Program-made: the position numbers and the translations under genes | Notes under the pieces: generated by a model | The model's database searches: none | Seen by the model: the letters and a program-made list of their open reading frames with translations, nothing else | What the model was told of the DNA's origin: nothing | Shown: positions 43,622 through 52,152 of the stretch, piece after piece | Numbering within the stretch: the first letter of the stretch is position 1 | Layout: every line of letters starts with the position of its first letter | Source of the DNA: Mycobacterium sp. 852002-51163_SCH5372311 | GTDB taxonomy: Bacteria > Actinomycetota > Actinomycetes > Mycobacteriales > Mycobacteriaceae | DNA: 64,000 bases | Direction of reading: 5' to 3' | Assembly (NCBI RefSeq): GCF_001667115.1 | Contig: NZ_LZIJ01000124.1 | Coordinates: forward strand, 1 to 64,000

Positions 43622-44764
43622 ATGACACCGATGGTCGGCTCCCGCGGGGCCCAACACAAGGATCTGCACAGCGAGCAGGGAGGTCTCCGAGGTGAACACC
43701 CAGGCCGGTCGCGGAATCCGGTAATCAAAGTCGCCGACATCGCCTGGCTGGAGTTCGAGAAGCCCGACCTGATCCGCGCCGAGGCCTTCGCCCGGGCTTT
43801 CGGCTTCCAGACCGCACGACGCGACCCAGCCGAACTTCAGCTCCGCGGTACCGACGCGGGTGCGCCGTGCATGATGGTGCGCCGCGGCCAACGCACGCGG
43901 TTTACCGGCGTTGCCTTTCGGGCGTGCGACGAGGTCGACGTGCTGCGTCTGGCAGAGGCGTCTGGCGCTACCGCCCGACCGCTGCCGGACAGTGTGGGTG
44001 GCCTGTCGGTCGACTTGGTCGACCCCAGCGGGGTTCTGGTGCGGGTGGTCGCGGGAATGCATCACCTGCCGGAACTTCCGGCACAGCAACCGCACATCTT
44101 CAACTTCGGGCACGAAACCCTGCGCACCAACGCCACCCAGCGTCCCCCGCACGCGCCGGCGCGGGTGCAGCGCCTGGGCCACGTGGTGCTGCAGTCGACG
44201 AAATACCTGCAGTCGCTGGACTGGTATCTGGACAACTTGGGGATGATCGTCAGCGACTTCCTATTCTTTCCGGGCCAGCGCCGTCGGGGTCCGACGCTGA
44301 GTTTTATCCGCTGCGATCGCGGGTCGGAACCGGCGGATCACCACACGTTGGCGATAGCTTTGGGTCCGGCTAGTCGCTACGTCCACTCGGCGTATCAGGT
44401 CAGCGATCTTGACGCCCTGGCCGCAGGCGGCGAATACCTCAGCGACCGTGGCTATTTCCGGTCTTGGGGAATCGGCAGGCATATCCAGGGCAGTCAGATC
44501 TTCGACTACTGGCGCGATCCCGACGGCTTCCTCGTCGAGCATTTCACCGACGGCGACATGTTCGACAACACGCTCGAACCGGGCTGGGCTCCCTTCACCG
44601 CATCCGGGTTAGCCCAATGGGGTCCGCCTGTGACCAAGGACTTTCTTGGGACCAACCCCAGATCGGCTCGTCACGAAGTCGTTTCGATCATGAGGGCGCT
44701 TCGCCAAAGCAATGAGTTCGATATCAACCGCCTTACCGGCCTACTGAAAGTGCCGACATCGTGA
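43622..44764 (+). CDS. Extradiol ring-cleavage dioxygenase (two-domain VOC type)
   Basis: A 380-residue type I extradiol dioxygenase. The N-terminal VOC module (about 35-150) has lost the metal site; the C-terminal module keeps the iron ligands His187 (LGHVVLQS), His241 (DHHTLAI) and Glu306 (LVEHFTDGD), plus active-site His287 (GRHIQGSQ) and the Tyr in IFDYWRDP. It would cleave a catechol next to its hydroxyls. ATG after GGAGAAGC. Stop overlaps the FAH gene start by GTGA. The MhpA-like hydroxylase two genes downstream is the likely source of the catechol. Confidence 0.9.
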   Translation: MTPMVGSRGAQHKDLHSEQGGLRGEHPGRSRNPVIKVADIAWLEFEKPDLIRAEAFARAFGFQTARRDPAELQLRGTDAGAPCMMVRRGQRTRFTGVAFRACDEVDVLRLAEASGATARPLPDSVGGLSVDLVDPSGVLVRVVAGMHHLPELPAQQPHIFNFGHETLRTNATQRPPHAPARVQRLGHVVLQSTKYLQSLDWYLDNLGMIVSDFLFFPGQRRRGPTLSFIRCDRGSEPADHHTLAIALGPASRYVHSAYQVSDLDALAAGGEYLSDRGYFRSWGIGRHIQGSQIFDYWRDPDGFLVEHFTDGDMFDNTLEPGWAPFTASGLAQWGPPVTKDFLGTNPRSARHEVVSIMRALRQSNEFDINRLTGLLKVPTS

Positions 44765-45693
44765 CCGTTTCCGTACTTCGCACCGCCGACGCCTGGTGGG
44801 TCAAGACCCCGCACGGAGCCGCGCGGATCGACACCACGGCGACCACGACCGGTCAGCTGTTGGACGACCGTGCCGCGGTGGACGCCGCCGGCGCCGACGC
44901 TGTCGATCTGGACAGTCTGCAGCTGGTCTCGCCGGTGACCAGGCCGTGCCGGGTGGTGGCTCAGATGACCAACTTCGAGTCGCACGTCAGAGACGCTGGC
45001 ATGGACCCGGCCACGATCCCATTGACCTTTTTCCGCAAGGCTTCTGCCTCGATCAACGGACCGTTCGATGACATCGTCAAGCCCCGTCATGTTTCGCTGC
45101 TGGACTACGAGGTGGAGATCGGGTTAGTCATCGGTCGCAAAATGCCCGTTGGGACAGAGGTTTCCGATGCGAACCTCGCCGAGTTCATCGCCGGCCTGGT
45201 TGTTACCAACGACATATCGGCGCGCGACATCCAGCTCCCCCAGACTCAGTTCTACGAGGCCAAATCGTATCCGACGTTCACCCCAGTCGGCCCGGAGCTG
45301 GTGCTGTTGAGCCCCGACGAGCTCAAGCGTTTCGGCGAGCTGCGGTTGCGCCTGAGTGTCAACGGCAAAGAGCGGCAAAACGCACTGGTCGAAGGAGACA
45401 TGCTGTATCGGCCGCTGCAGGCGCTTCAGTCGCTCACTCAGTTCCAGGAACTCGCGCCGGGTGACCTGCTGCTCACCGGAACTCCCGTCGGCACCGCCCT
45501 GAGTGCGCCGCCGAAGCCGGTCCAGATCATCGGTAACCTCTTGCCACCGGCCGTCAAATGGAAGGCGTTCTTCAAAAGCCAGGCCAACAACCCGAAGTAT
45601 CTCAAGCACGGAGATGTTGTGGAGGCGTCGGTGGCGACCGACGACGGAAGCATCAACCTCGGAACTCAGCGCGCCACAGTGCGATTCGCATGA
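44761..45693 (+). CDS. Fumarylacetoacetate-hydrolase-family protein
   Basis: A 310-residue FAH-fold enzyme: an N-terminal region, then FFRKASASINGPFDDI, DYEVEIGLVIG (metal ligands Glu/Glu with a later Asp), ITNDISARDIQ-like VVTNDISARDIQL, and LTGTPVGTALSAPPKPV. Members hydrate 2-oxopent-4-enoate, cleave acylpyruvates or decarboxylate. In this operon it would process the ring-fission product. GTG start overlapping the dioxygenase stop; its own stop overlaps the next ATG. No separate C-C hydrolase is in the operon. Confidence 0.9.
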   Translation: MTVSVLRTADAWWVKTPHGAARIDTTATTTGQLLDDRAAVDAAGADAVDLDSLQLVSPVTRPCRVVAQMTNFESHVRDAGMDPATIPLTFFRKASASINGPFDDIVKPRHVSLLDYEVEIGLVIGRKMPVGTEVSDANLAEFIAGLVVTNDISARDIQLPQTQFYEAKSYPTFTPVGPELVLLSPDELKRFGELRLRLSVNGKERQNALVEGDMLYRPLQALQSLTQFQELAPGDLLLTGTPVGTALSAPPKPVQIIGNLLPPAVKWKAFFKSQANNPKYLKHGDVVEASVATDDGSINLGTQRATVRFA

Positions 45694-47231
45694 GCGTTGA
45701 CGCGATTCGGCATGTGCCCGTCGTCGTGGTAGGCGCCGGACCGACCGGAATCACCGCCGCCACACTACTGGCGAAGTACGGCGTCGAGTGCCTCGTTCTC
45801 GACCGTTGGCCGGGCGTGTACCCGCAGCCCCGCGCCGTACATCTGGACGATGAGATCTACCGCGTTATAGCCCATCTCGGCATGGCCGACGAATTCTCCG
45901 CGATTTCACGCCCCACGCTCGGTTTGCGGCTACTCGACAACCAGTCACATCGTTTTCGTGTCCTTGCCGAATTCCGCCGTGATCCGTCGCGCAGCGTCCA
46001 CGGTTTCCCGCAGGCCAACATGTTCGACCAACCGGAGTTGGAGGGGTTGTTGCGGGCAAACCTCAAGCGCTACCGGAAAGCCGAATTGCGCGGCAACGCT
46101 GAGGTGATTGACATAGACGACCAGGATGGCTCCGCGCGCATCACGTTCGTCGACCGCACCGACGGACAGGTTCAGGTAGTGGAGGCCGACTACCTACTGG
46201 GTTGCGACGGCGCTAACAGCATGGTGCGCAACCAGATCGGTGCATCAATGCAGGATTTGAAGTTCGAACAGCGCTGGCTGGTCGTTGACGTGGACACCGA
46301 CGCCGACCTACACCAGTGGGATGGCGTGTATCAAGTGTGCGATCCGGTTCGCGCGGGTACCTACATGCGGATCGGACATGCCCGCTATCGATGGGAGTTT
46401 CGGTTGCTGGCCGGCGAAAATGCCGCTGACTTTGCCACACTGACTGGCCTGCGACCGCTCATTGCCCCCTGGATCGGTGACGTCGAGGACGGCGAATTGA
46501 CGCTATTGCGCGTCGCGGAGTACACCTTTCGCGCCCAGCTCGCCGATCGCTGGCGTCGCGGCAACATTTTCATCCTGGGCGATGCCGCCCACCTCACTCC
46601 TCCGTTCATCGGTCAGGGCATGGGAGCGGGCATACGGGATGCCGTGAACTTGGCCTGGAAGGTGGCCGGGGTTTATCACGGCACCCTCGCGGCAGACGTT
46701 CTCGACACCTACGAGCAAGAGCGCAAGCCGCACACCCGTCAGTTGATTCGCCTCGCGCTCACTGTCGGCCGGTCGATGACCGGTGGCGGCCGAGCCGGCG
46801 ACCTGCTGCGCCGAGTGGCACTGCCCCGGCTGCGGCTGGTCCCGGGTCTGCGCGACAAGGTGGTCGATTCCGCCACGCCGGCACTGCATCGTTCCAAACT
46901 GGTGCTGAAGTCCCGCCGGCCGGGTCAGCTTGCCGGCACATTATGTCCCAATCCTGCACTGCCGCAAGGCCAGAGGCTCGACGACGTACTCGGCACGGGT
47001 TTCGCCTTGATCACCGCCAGTCCCCTGAGCCGGCGCGACAGCGCAAACCTATTAGAGCGCAACGTCACCGTGCTGGTTGCCCAACCCGGCAGCGAACTGC
47101 AACGGTGGCTGCGCCGCGGACGAGCAACCGCCGCGGTCGTACGTCCCGACCGGACGATCATGTGCGCCGGACGCGACACCGCAGCCTTGTGCGCAGCTGT
47201 AGCGTCCCGGGTGAGACGCACGCGCAATTGA
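45690..47231 (+). CDS. FAD-dependent aromatic hydroxylase, MhpA-like
   Basis: A 513-residue class A flavin monooxygenase. FAD loop VVVVGAGPTGITAATLL, the DG motif YLLGCDGANSMVR, and GDAAHLTPPFIGQGMGAGIRDAVNLAWK, as in 3-(3-hydroxyphenyl)propionate hydroxylase. It would ortho-hydroxylate a phenolic substrate to a catechol. ATG overlaps the previous stop (ATGA). The C-terminal 130 residues form the thioredoxin-like domain of this family. The exact substrate cannot be read from the sequence; the phenylpropionate assignment is only by family. Confidence 0.9.
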   Translation: MSVDAIRHVPVVVVGAGPTGITAATLLAKYGVECLVLDRWPGVYPQPRAVHLDDEIYRVIAHLGMADEFSAISRPTLGLRLLDNQSHRFRVLAEFRRDPSRSVHGFPQANMFDQPELEGLLRANLKRYRKAELRGNAEVIDIDDQDGSARITFVDRTDGQVQVVEADYLLGCDGANSMVRNQIGASMQDLKFEQRWLVVDVDTDADLHQWDGVYQVCDPVRAGTYMRIGHARYRWEFRLLAGENAADFATLTGLRPLIAPWIGDVEDGELTLLRVAEYTFRAQLADRWRRGNIFILGDAAHLTPPFIGQGMGAGIRDAVNLAWKVAGVYHGTLAADVLDTYEQERKPHTRQLIRLALTVGRSMTGGGRAGDLLRRVALPRLRLVPGLRDKVVDSATPALHRSKLVLKSRRPGQLAGTLCPNPALPQGQRLDDVLGTGFALITASPLSRRDSANLLERNVTVLVAQPGSELQRWLRRGRATAAVVRPDRTIMCAGRDTAALCAAVASRVRRTRN

Positions 47232-47284
47232 ACCCTTCTTCGCCACGTTTCACGTCGGGCGCCCGTGGAATTCTTACGCCTACG

Positions 47285-48178
47285 TCAAGCTGGAGACGGT
47301 CGGGCCACAATCACCGGCATTCGTACCGCATGCACAACCGCATTGCTGACCGAACCCAGCAGCATGCCGGTCAAACCACCACGACCGTGACTGCCGACGA
47401 CGACAAGCTGTGCGGAGTCCGACTTTTCGACGAGTTGCCGCGCCGGCCGATCGCAGACGACCAGCCGGTGTACCGTCACGTCCGGATAACCTTCCTGGTA
47501 GCCGGCCAGGCGCTCGGCCAGGCTGCGTTCCGCCTCAGCCTGCACCGCCGACCAATCCAGGCCCGGAAGCTCGAACACGCTGACGTCACTCCACGCGTGC
47601 AGCGCAATCAAGTCGACCCCACGGCGCGACGATTCGTCGAACGCGATCGCCGTCGCGAGTTCCGAAGCCGGCGAACCGTCGATTCCCAGCAGCACGGGGG
47701 CGCGCCGCGGATAGGGCATCAGCGGGTCTTCGTCGCGGACGACCGCGACGGGACAGTGCGCGTGGCGCACCACGCTGGAACTGACCGAACCGAGCAGACC
47801 GCGGGCCAGCAGACCCCGGCCTGAACAGCCCACCACCAACATCTCAGCGTTACTGGACATTTCAACCAGAGCCGGCACCGGGGTCGAATATACGACCTCA
47901 GTCTTGATCGTGATCTTCCGGTTGGCACGCGCTGTGTCTTCGGCGATTCTGATGGCGTCGGCGATAACCTGGCGGCCCTCGGAATCCAGCCATAGGCCCA
48001 GCGTCTCGGGGTACGGGATCGGCGGCCAGGTCGCGACCGCGGTGTTGACCACGTGGACGACGGTCAGCGCAACGTTTCTCATCGCGGCCTCACGCGCCGC
48101 CCAACAGACGGCTGCATTGGAAGCGGGTGAGCCGTCGGCGCCGACGACTATCCCCAGGGGCCTTATCGCTGACGACAT
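47285..48178 (-). CDS. Universal stress protein, tandem-domain
   Basis: A 297-residue protein with two USP domains. Each has the ATP-site ending G-x2-G-x9-G(S/T): VVGCSGRGLLARGLLGSVSSSVV and VVGSHGRGGLTGMLLGSVSNAVV. The domain starts are GIVVGADGSPAS and PVLLGIDGSPAS. In mycobacteria such proteins (Rv1996, Rv2005c type) are DosR-regulon members of hypoxia. GGGGGTGG precedes the ATG of MSSAIR. A DosR-box-like sequence lies about 70 bases upstream. A second USP gene follows upstream on the same strand. Confidence 0.92.
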   Translation of the reverse strand: MSSAIRPLGIVVGADGSPASNAAVCWAAREAAMRNVALTVVHVVNTAVATWPPIPYPETLGLWLDSEGRQVIADAIRIAEDTARANRKITIKTEVVYSTPVPALVEMSSNAEMLVVGCSGRGLLARGLLGSVSSSVVRHAHCPVAVVRDEDPLMPYPRRAPVLLGIDGSPASELATAIAFDESSRRGVDLIALHAWSDVSVFELPGLDWSAVQAEAERSLAERLAGYQEGYPDVTVHRLVVCDRPARQLVEKSDSAQLVVVGSHGRGGLTGMLLGSVSNAVVHAVRMPVIVARPSPA

Positions 48179-48244
48179 TTCGACCACCCCCACAGGCTAC
48201 CGAGCTGCGAGGGTGACCACTTATGCCGAAATCCCCTATTTGCA

Positions 48245-48258
48245 GGGACTAAATACCT
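48245..48258. promoter_or_regulatory. Candidate DosR box upstream of the first USP gene
   Basis: GGGACTAAATACCT matches the core GGGACTWWAGTCCC at 11 of 14 positions (recalled consensus). It lies about 67 bases before the start of the downstream USP gene and overlaps the end of the other USP gene. The right half-site is weak. Confidence 0.4.
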
Positions 48259-49139
48259 TTGGCGGGCGCGACGATCACCGGAATTCTTGCTGCCTGGGCT
48301 ACCGCCGAACTCACTGAGCCCAGGCGCATCCCGGGGAATCCGCCGCGGCCGCGACTGCCGAGCACCACAAGTTGCGCGCTCTCACACTGCTCGAGCAGCC
48401 AACGGGCGGGCGTGTCGCAGACCAGCTCTCGTCGTACCTGGACGTCCGGGTACTGCTCTTGCCGACCGGCCAGGCGTTCGGCCAGCACTTCCTCTCCGTT
48501 GCGTTCGCGATCGCGCCAGTCCATGCCCAGCACCGGAAACACGCCGACATCGCTCCAGGCGTGCAGGGCGACAAGCTCTGCCCCTCGGCGGGAGGCTTCG
48601 TCGAACGCCAACGCCGTGGCGGTCTCCGACGCCGCCGACCCGTCGATGCCCACCACGACCGCACCGTCGGTGCGCGGTGGTACGCCGCCGTCGGAGTGCA
48701 CAACCGCGACTGGGCCATGCGCGTGCTGCAGCACCGCCGTACTTACCGAGCCCAGCAGCAGTCGTCCTAACCCGCTCATCCCCACACTGCCGACGACGAT
48801 CATCGAGGCTTCCCGGGAAGCCTCGACCAGAGTCGGCGATACGGCGGAGTAGGCCTGCTCGGTGCGCACCTGTAGCCCCGCGGAGTCACCCAAGCTCGTG
48901 CTCAACGCCTTGCGGGCCCGGTCGATGACGCGCTGTGCATCGTCTTTCTGCCAGTCCGGCATCTCCGTGTAGAGTCGGCCCACTGGCCAGCCGACAATTA
49001 TCGGGGCGACAACATGGAACAGCGTGACAGGCACGTTGCGCATGACACCTTCACGAGCGGCCCACACTACCGCCGCATCGGATTCCGCTGATCCGTCGAC
49101 GCCGACTAGTATCCCGTATTTCGTTGTCGGGTCCAGCAT
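48249..49139 (-). CDS. Universal stress protein, tandem-domain (second copy)
   Basis: A 296-residue paralogue of the adjacent USP. Nucleotide-binding endings are VVGSVGMSGLGRLLLGSVSTAVL and VLGSRGRGGFPGMRLGSVSSAVA; the first lacks the usual Arg, so its ATP site may differ. Domain starts are YGILVGVDGSAES and AVVVGIDGSAAS. AAGGAGCGAG precedes the ATG. It lies 70 bases upstream of the other USP, so they probably arose by duplication. Hypoxia control is inferred from the family. Confidence 0.92.
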   Translation of the reverse strand: MLDPTTKYGILVGVDGSAESDAAVVWAAREGVMRNVPVTLFHVVAPIIVGWPVGRLYTEMPDWQKDDAQRVIDRARKALSTSLGDSAGLQVRTEQAYSAVSPTLVEASREASMIVVGSVGMSGLGRLLLGSVSTAVLQHAHGPVAVVHSDGGVPPRTDGAVVVGIDGSAASETATALAFDEASRRGAELVALHAWSDVGVFPVLGMDWRDRERNGEEVLAERLAGRQEQYPDVQVRRELVCDTPARWLLEQCESAQLVVLGSRGRGGFPGMRLGSVSSAVAQAARIPVIVAPAKGI

Positions 49140-49240
49140 CTCGCTCCTTGCCGTGCACACTGCGCCGCCGGCCGCATGCAGTCCTGGTTGAAATCTACTC
49201 GACTACGAATTCGCCACCGACTGCGGCGATCCCCGCGAGC

Positions 49241-50068
49241 TTACGCCGCCGTGACAAAGTCGATGAGTTCTTCGACCCTGCCGATCAGCGCCGGCTCCAG
49301 ATCGTTCCAGTCGCGCACGCGCGAACGGATGCGCCGCCAGGCCCTGGCTATGTCGGCCTGGCCGGCGTGCGGCATGCCGAGGGCATGGCATGCGCCGTGT
49401 TTCCATTCCATGTGCCGCGGCACGCTGGGCCAGGCCGTCAGGCCAAGCCGCTGCGGCTTCACGGCCTGCCAGATGTCGACATACGGGTGGCCGACCACCA
49501 GGGTGTCCGTCCCGCCCGGTCCGCGGCGAACCGCGTCGGCGATCCGCGCCTCCTTGGACCCCGAGACGAGGTGGTCGACGAGAACGCCCAGTCGGCGCCG
49601 CGGACCGGGCCCGAACTCGGCCACGAGGTCCACCAGGTCGTCTACCCCACCAAGCTGCTCGACGACCACACCCTCGATGCGCAGATCCTCGCCCCATACT
49701 TGCGCGACGAGTTCGGCGTCATGGCGGCCCTCGACGTAGATCCGACTGGCGCGGGCCACCCGTGCGCGCGCACCCGGCACCGCGACCGATCCCGAAGCCG
49801 TCCGATCCTGGCCGGCAGGCGCCGCACCGCGTGGTCGCGTCAGGATGACCGGACGCCCTTCCAGCAGATAGCCGGGCCCCAGGGGAAAGCCGCGAGTGCG
49901 GCCGCGCCGGTCTTCCAGGTAGAGGCGGCCATATTCGACACGGACCACCGCGCCGACGTACCCACTCTCGACGTCCTCGACAACCAGACCGATCTCGGCG
50001 GGTTGTTCCGTCGAACGCGGTTTGCGCCTACCAGGCGCCAGGACGTCGGTTCCATAGCGATCCAGCAC
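49241..50068 (-). CDS. DUF3097 family protein
   Basis: A 275-residue cytoplasmic protein: LDRYGTDVLAP at the N-terminus, GLVVEDVESGYVGAVVRVEYGRLYLEDRRGRTRGFPLG, then YVEGRHDAELVAQVWGEDLRIEGVVVEQL, where EGRHDAEL looks like a TOPRIM-like acidic motif, and GHPYVDIWQAV. The family is actinobacterial with unknown activity. The GTG start gives the normal family length; the frame stays open 63 codons upstream into the hairpin. No Shine-Dalgarno is clear. Confidence 0.82.
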   Translation of the reverse strand: MLDRYGTDVLAPGRRKPRSTEQPAEIGLVVEDVESGYVGAVVRVEYGRLYLEDRRGRTRGFPLGPGYLLEGRPVILTRPRGAAPAGQDRTASGSVAVPGARARVARASRIYVEGRHDAELVAQVWGEDLRIEGVVVEQLGGVDDLVDLVAEFGPGPRRRLGVLVDHLVSGSKEARIADAVRRGPGGTDTLVVGHPYVDIWQAVKPQRLGLTAWPSVPRHMEWKHGACHALGMPHAGQADIARAWRRIRSRVRDWNDLEPALIGRVEELIDFVTAA

Positions 50069-50145
50069 GCGGAAATAGTAGAAGCGTTGGGGCAAAACAT
50101 CGTTGCGACGCGCCACAAGTCGGGTGTAGTGCCGGGTCACCGGTG

Positions 50146-50207
50146 CGCGAGCAGACGTAGAATCGCACGTTTGGGCACGAAATTGTGCGATTCTACGTCT
50201 GCTCGCG
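50146..50207. repeat. Long inverted repeat / hairpin at the end of the ABC-transporter operon
   Basis: Two 23-base arms (50146-50168 and 50185-50207) are perfectly complementary, separated by 16 bases. The arm starts CGCGAGCAGACG and ends AATCGCAC. It would make a very stable stem-loop in RNA and may terminate the ABC operon. The ABC ATPase stop (TAG) lies inside the right arm, so its last residues are encoded by the repeat. Similar GCGAGCAGACG palindromes recur between genes in other mycobacteria as I recall. Confidence 0.85.
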
Positions 50208-51299
50208 AGAAGGTGGGGCGACCCGCTCGCGCAGCATCCGGCGGCCATCCACCGCAAAGAAATGCAGATGTCCAGGGTGCGGATGCAGGCGCACCCGAGT
50301 GCCTTTCTCGGGCGGGTTATGCCCGTCGGCGCGCGCGACGATCGGTTGGCCGATCACCTTACCCGAACCTGTGATCCGCCCGTACAGGTAAGCGTCCGCG
50401 CCCAGTTCCTCGACCACGTCGACCTCCATTTCGACGCCGACGCTGCCCAATTCGAAATGCTCGGGGCGCACCCCGACGACAACTTCGGCTGCCGAACTCG
50501 CGATCTCGCGGGGCAACTGGATCAGCCAATCTCCGAGCGCCACAGACGATTCGACGACAGGCATGGTGAACAGGTTCATCGCCGGGGACCCGATGAACCC
50601 CGCGACAAACACATTGGCGGGATTGCGGTAAAGCTCGCGAGGCGCCGCGAACTGCTGCAGCACGCCGTCGTTGAGGACGGCAACGCGATCGCCCATCGTC
50701 ATGGCCTCCACTTGGTCGTGGGTCACGTACACCGTTGTGGTGCCGAGTTGGCGTTGCAATGCCGCGATCTGATTGCGAGTTTGGACCCGCAGCTTGGCGT
50801 CGAGATTGGACAGCGGCTCGTCCATCAGAAACACCTGGGGACGCCGCACGATCGCACGCCCCATCGCCACCCGCTGACGTTGCCCGCCGGAAAGGTCCTT
50901 GGGCTTCCGATCCAGATACGGTTGCAGGTCAAGCAATTTCGCCGCAGCCAGCACCCGGTCGCTGATCTCACTCCTAGGGGTCTTGGCGATCTTCAGCGCA
51001 AAACCCATGTTCTGCGCCACCGTCATGTGTGGGTACAGCGCGTAGTTCTGAAAGACCATGGCGACGTCGCGGTCCTTGGGATCGGCATGCGTGACGTCGC
51101 GGTCCCCGATGCGGATGGCCCCGAAATCCACGGTTTCCAAACCGGCGACCATCCGCAGCGACGTCGTCTTTCCGCAACCGGATGGCCCGACCAGAACGAC
51201 GAATTCGCCGTCGCTGACAGCCAAATCGAGGCGATCCAGCGCCGGTCGCCCCGTACCGGGGAACGTGCGCGTCGCCTGCTCGAAACTTACCGAAGCCAT
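50193..51299 (-). CDS. Sugar ABC transporter ATP-binding protein, Rv2038c-like (MsmK/UgpC type)
   Basis: A 368-residue ATPase. Walker A GPSGCGKTT (38-46), Q-loop VFQNYALYP, signature LSGGQ (136-140), Walker B FLMDEP (157-162), H-loop His194 in YVTHDQ, and a C-terminal OB-fold (TOBE) domain of the CUT1 class. It powers import through the two permeases. ATG one base after the permease stop. The C-terminal few residues lie in the hairpin, so the end may be an extension compared with Rv2038c (about 357 residues). The substrate may be a sugar or glycerophosphodiester. Confidence 0.93.
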   Translation of the reverse strand: MASVSFEQATRTFPGTGRPALDRLDLAVSDGEFVVLVGPSGCGKTTSLRMVAGLETVDFGAIRIGDRDVTHADPKDRDVAMVFQNYALYPHMTVAQNMGFALKIAKTPRSEISDRVLAAAKLLDLQPYLDRKPKDLSGGQRQRVAMGRAIVRRPQVFLMDEPLSNLDAKLRVQTRNQIAALQRQLGTTTVYVTHDQVEAMTMGDRVAVLNDGVLQQFAAPRELYRNPANVFVAGFIGSPAMNLFTMPVVESSVALGDWLIQLPREIASSAAEVVVGVRPEHFELGSVGVEMEVDVVEELGADAYLYGRITGSGKVIGQPIVARADGHNPPEKGTRVRLHPHPGHLHFFAVDGRRMLRERVAPPSREQT

Positions 51300-51300
51300 C

Positions 51301-52152
51301 TCAGCCGCCCAATCCGGTGACGGCGATGCCGCGGATGAAGGATCGCTGGGCGATCGCGTAGATGATGACCAACGGCAACAGGATCAGCATCGAGGTGGCC
51401 ATCAACACCGGCCACCGCGCCACATATTCACCCCGCATCCGAACCAGACCAAGAGTCAGCGTGGCCAAGCTGTTGCGTTGCAGCATCAGCAGCGGCCACA
51501 GAAAATCGTTCCACACGTTGACCCACGTGAGTACGGCCAGCACCATCACCGCGGGCCGGGCATGAGGCAGCAGGATTCTCCAGTAGATCTGCCATGGGGA
51601 GCAACCGTCGAGTATCGCCGCTTCCTCGAGATCGGCCGGAAGGGTGGCGAAGAACTGCCGCATGAGGTAGGTGCCGAATGCGCTGCCGAACAAGCCCGGC
51701 ACGATCATCGCCCAGGGAGTGTCGACCCAACCCACCATCCGCATCAGGATGAATTGCGGGATGACGGTCACCGTCAACGGAACCATCAGCGTGGCCAGAT
51801 ACAAGACGAACAACGCGTCGCGGCCGCGAAAGTCCAGTCGTGCGAAGGCATATCCGGCCAGCGAGCAGAAGAACACCTGCCCGGCGGTGACGCATCCGGC
51901 ATAGAGCACGGTGTTGAAGAACATCCGGCCGAACGGCATCAACTGAAATACCTCTAAGTAGTTGGACCAGCGCGGGTGAGCGGGCAGCAGTCTAGGCTCG
52001 CTGATCTCCCCTTCCTTCTTCAGTGAACCCGACACCGCCCACACGATCGGAAACAAGGCACACCATGCGATGCCGAGCAAAACGGTGTACACGAGAACCG
52101 CACGCAAAACCTTGCGGGTCAGTACGCGCTCAGGACGCTCAGCTGAGACCAC
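51301..52152 (-). CDS. Sugar ABC transporter permease, Rv2039c-like (MalG type)
   Basis: A 283-residue inner-membrane protein with six helices; the coupling EAA loop is EEAAILDGCSPWQIYWRILLP. N-terminal region RKVLRAVLVYTVLLGIAWCALFPIVWAVSGSLK is typical of MalG/SugB. The GTG start overlaps the upstream permease gene by 14 bases, and the stop is one base from the ATPase ATG, so all are tightly coupled. It pairs with the MalF-type permease. Confidence 0.92.
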   Translation of the reverse strand: MVSAERPERVLTRKVLRAVLVYTVLLGIAWCALFPIVWAVSGSLKKEGEISEPRLLPAHPRWSNYLEVFQLMPFGRMFFNTVLYAGCVTAGQVFFCSLAGYAFARLDFRGRDALFVLYLATLMVPLTVTVIPQFILMRMVGWVDTPWAMIVPGLFGSAFGTYLMRQFFATLPADLEEAAILDGCSPWQIYWRILLPHARPAVMVLAVLTWVNVWNDFLWPLLMLQRNSLATLTLGLVRMRGEYVARWPVLMATSMLILLPLVIIYAIAQRSFIRGIAVTGLGG

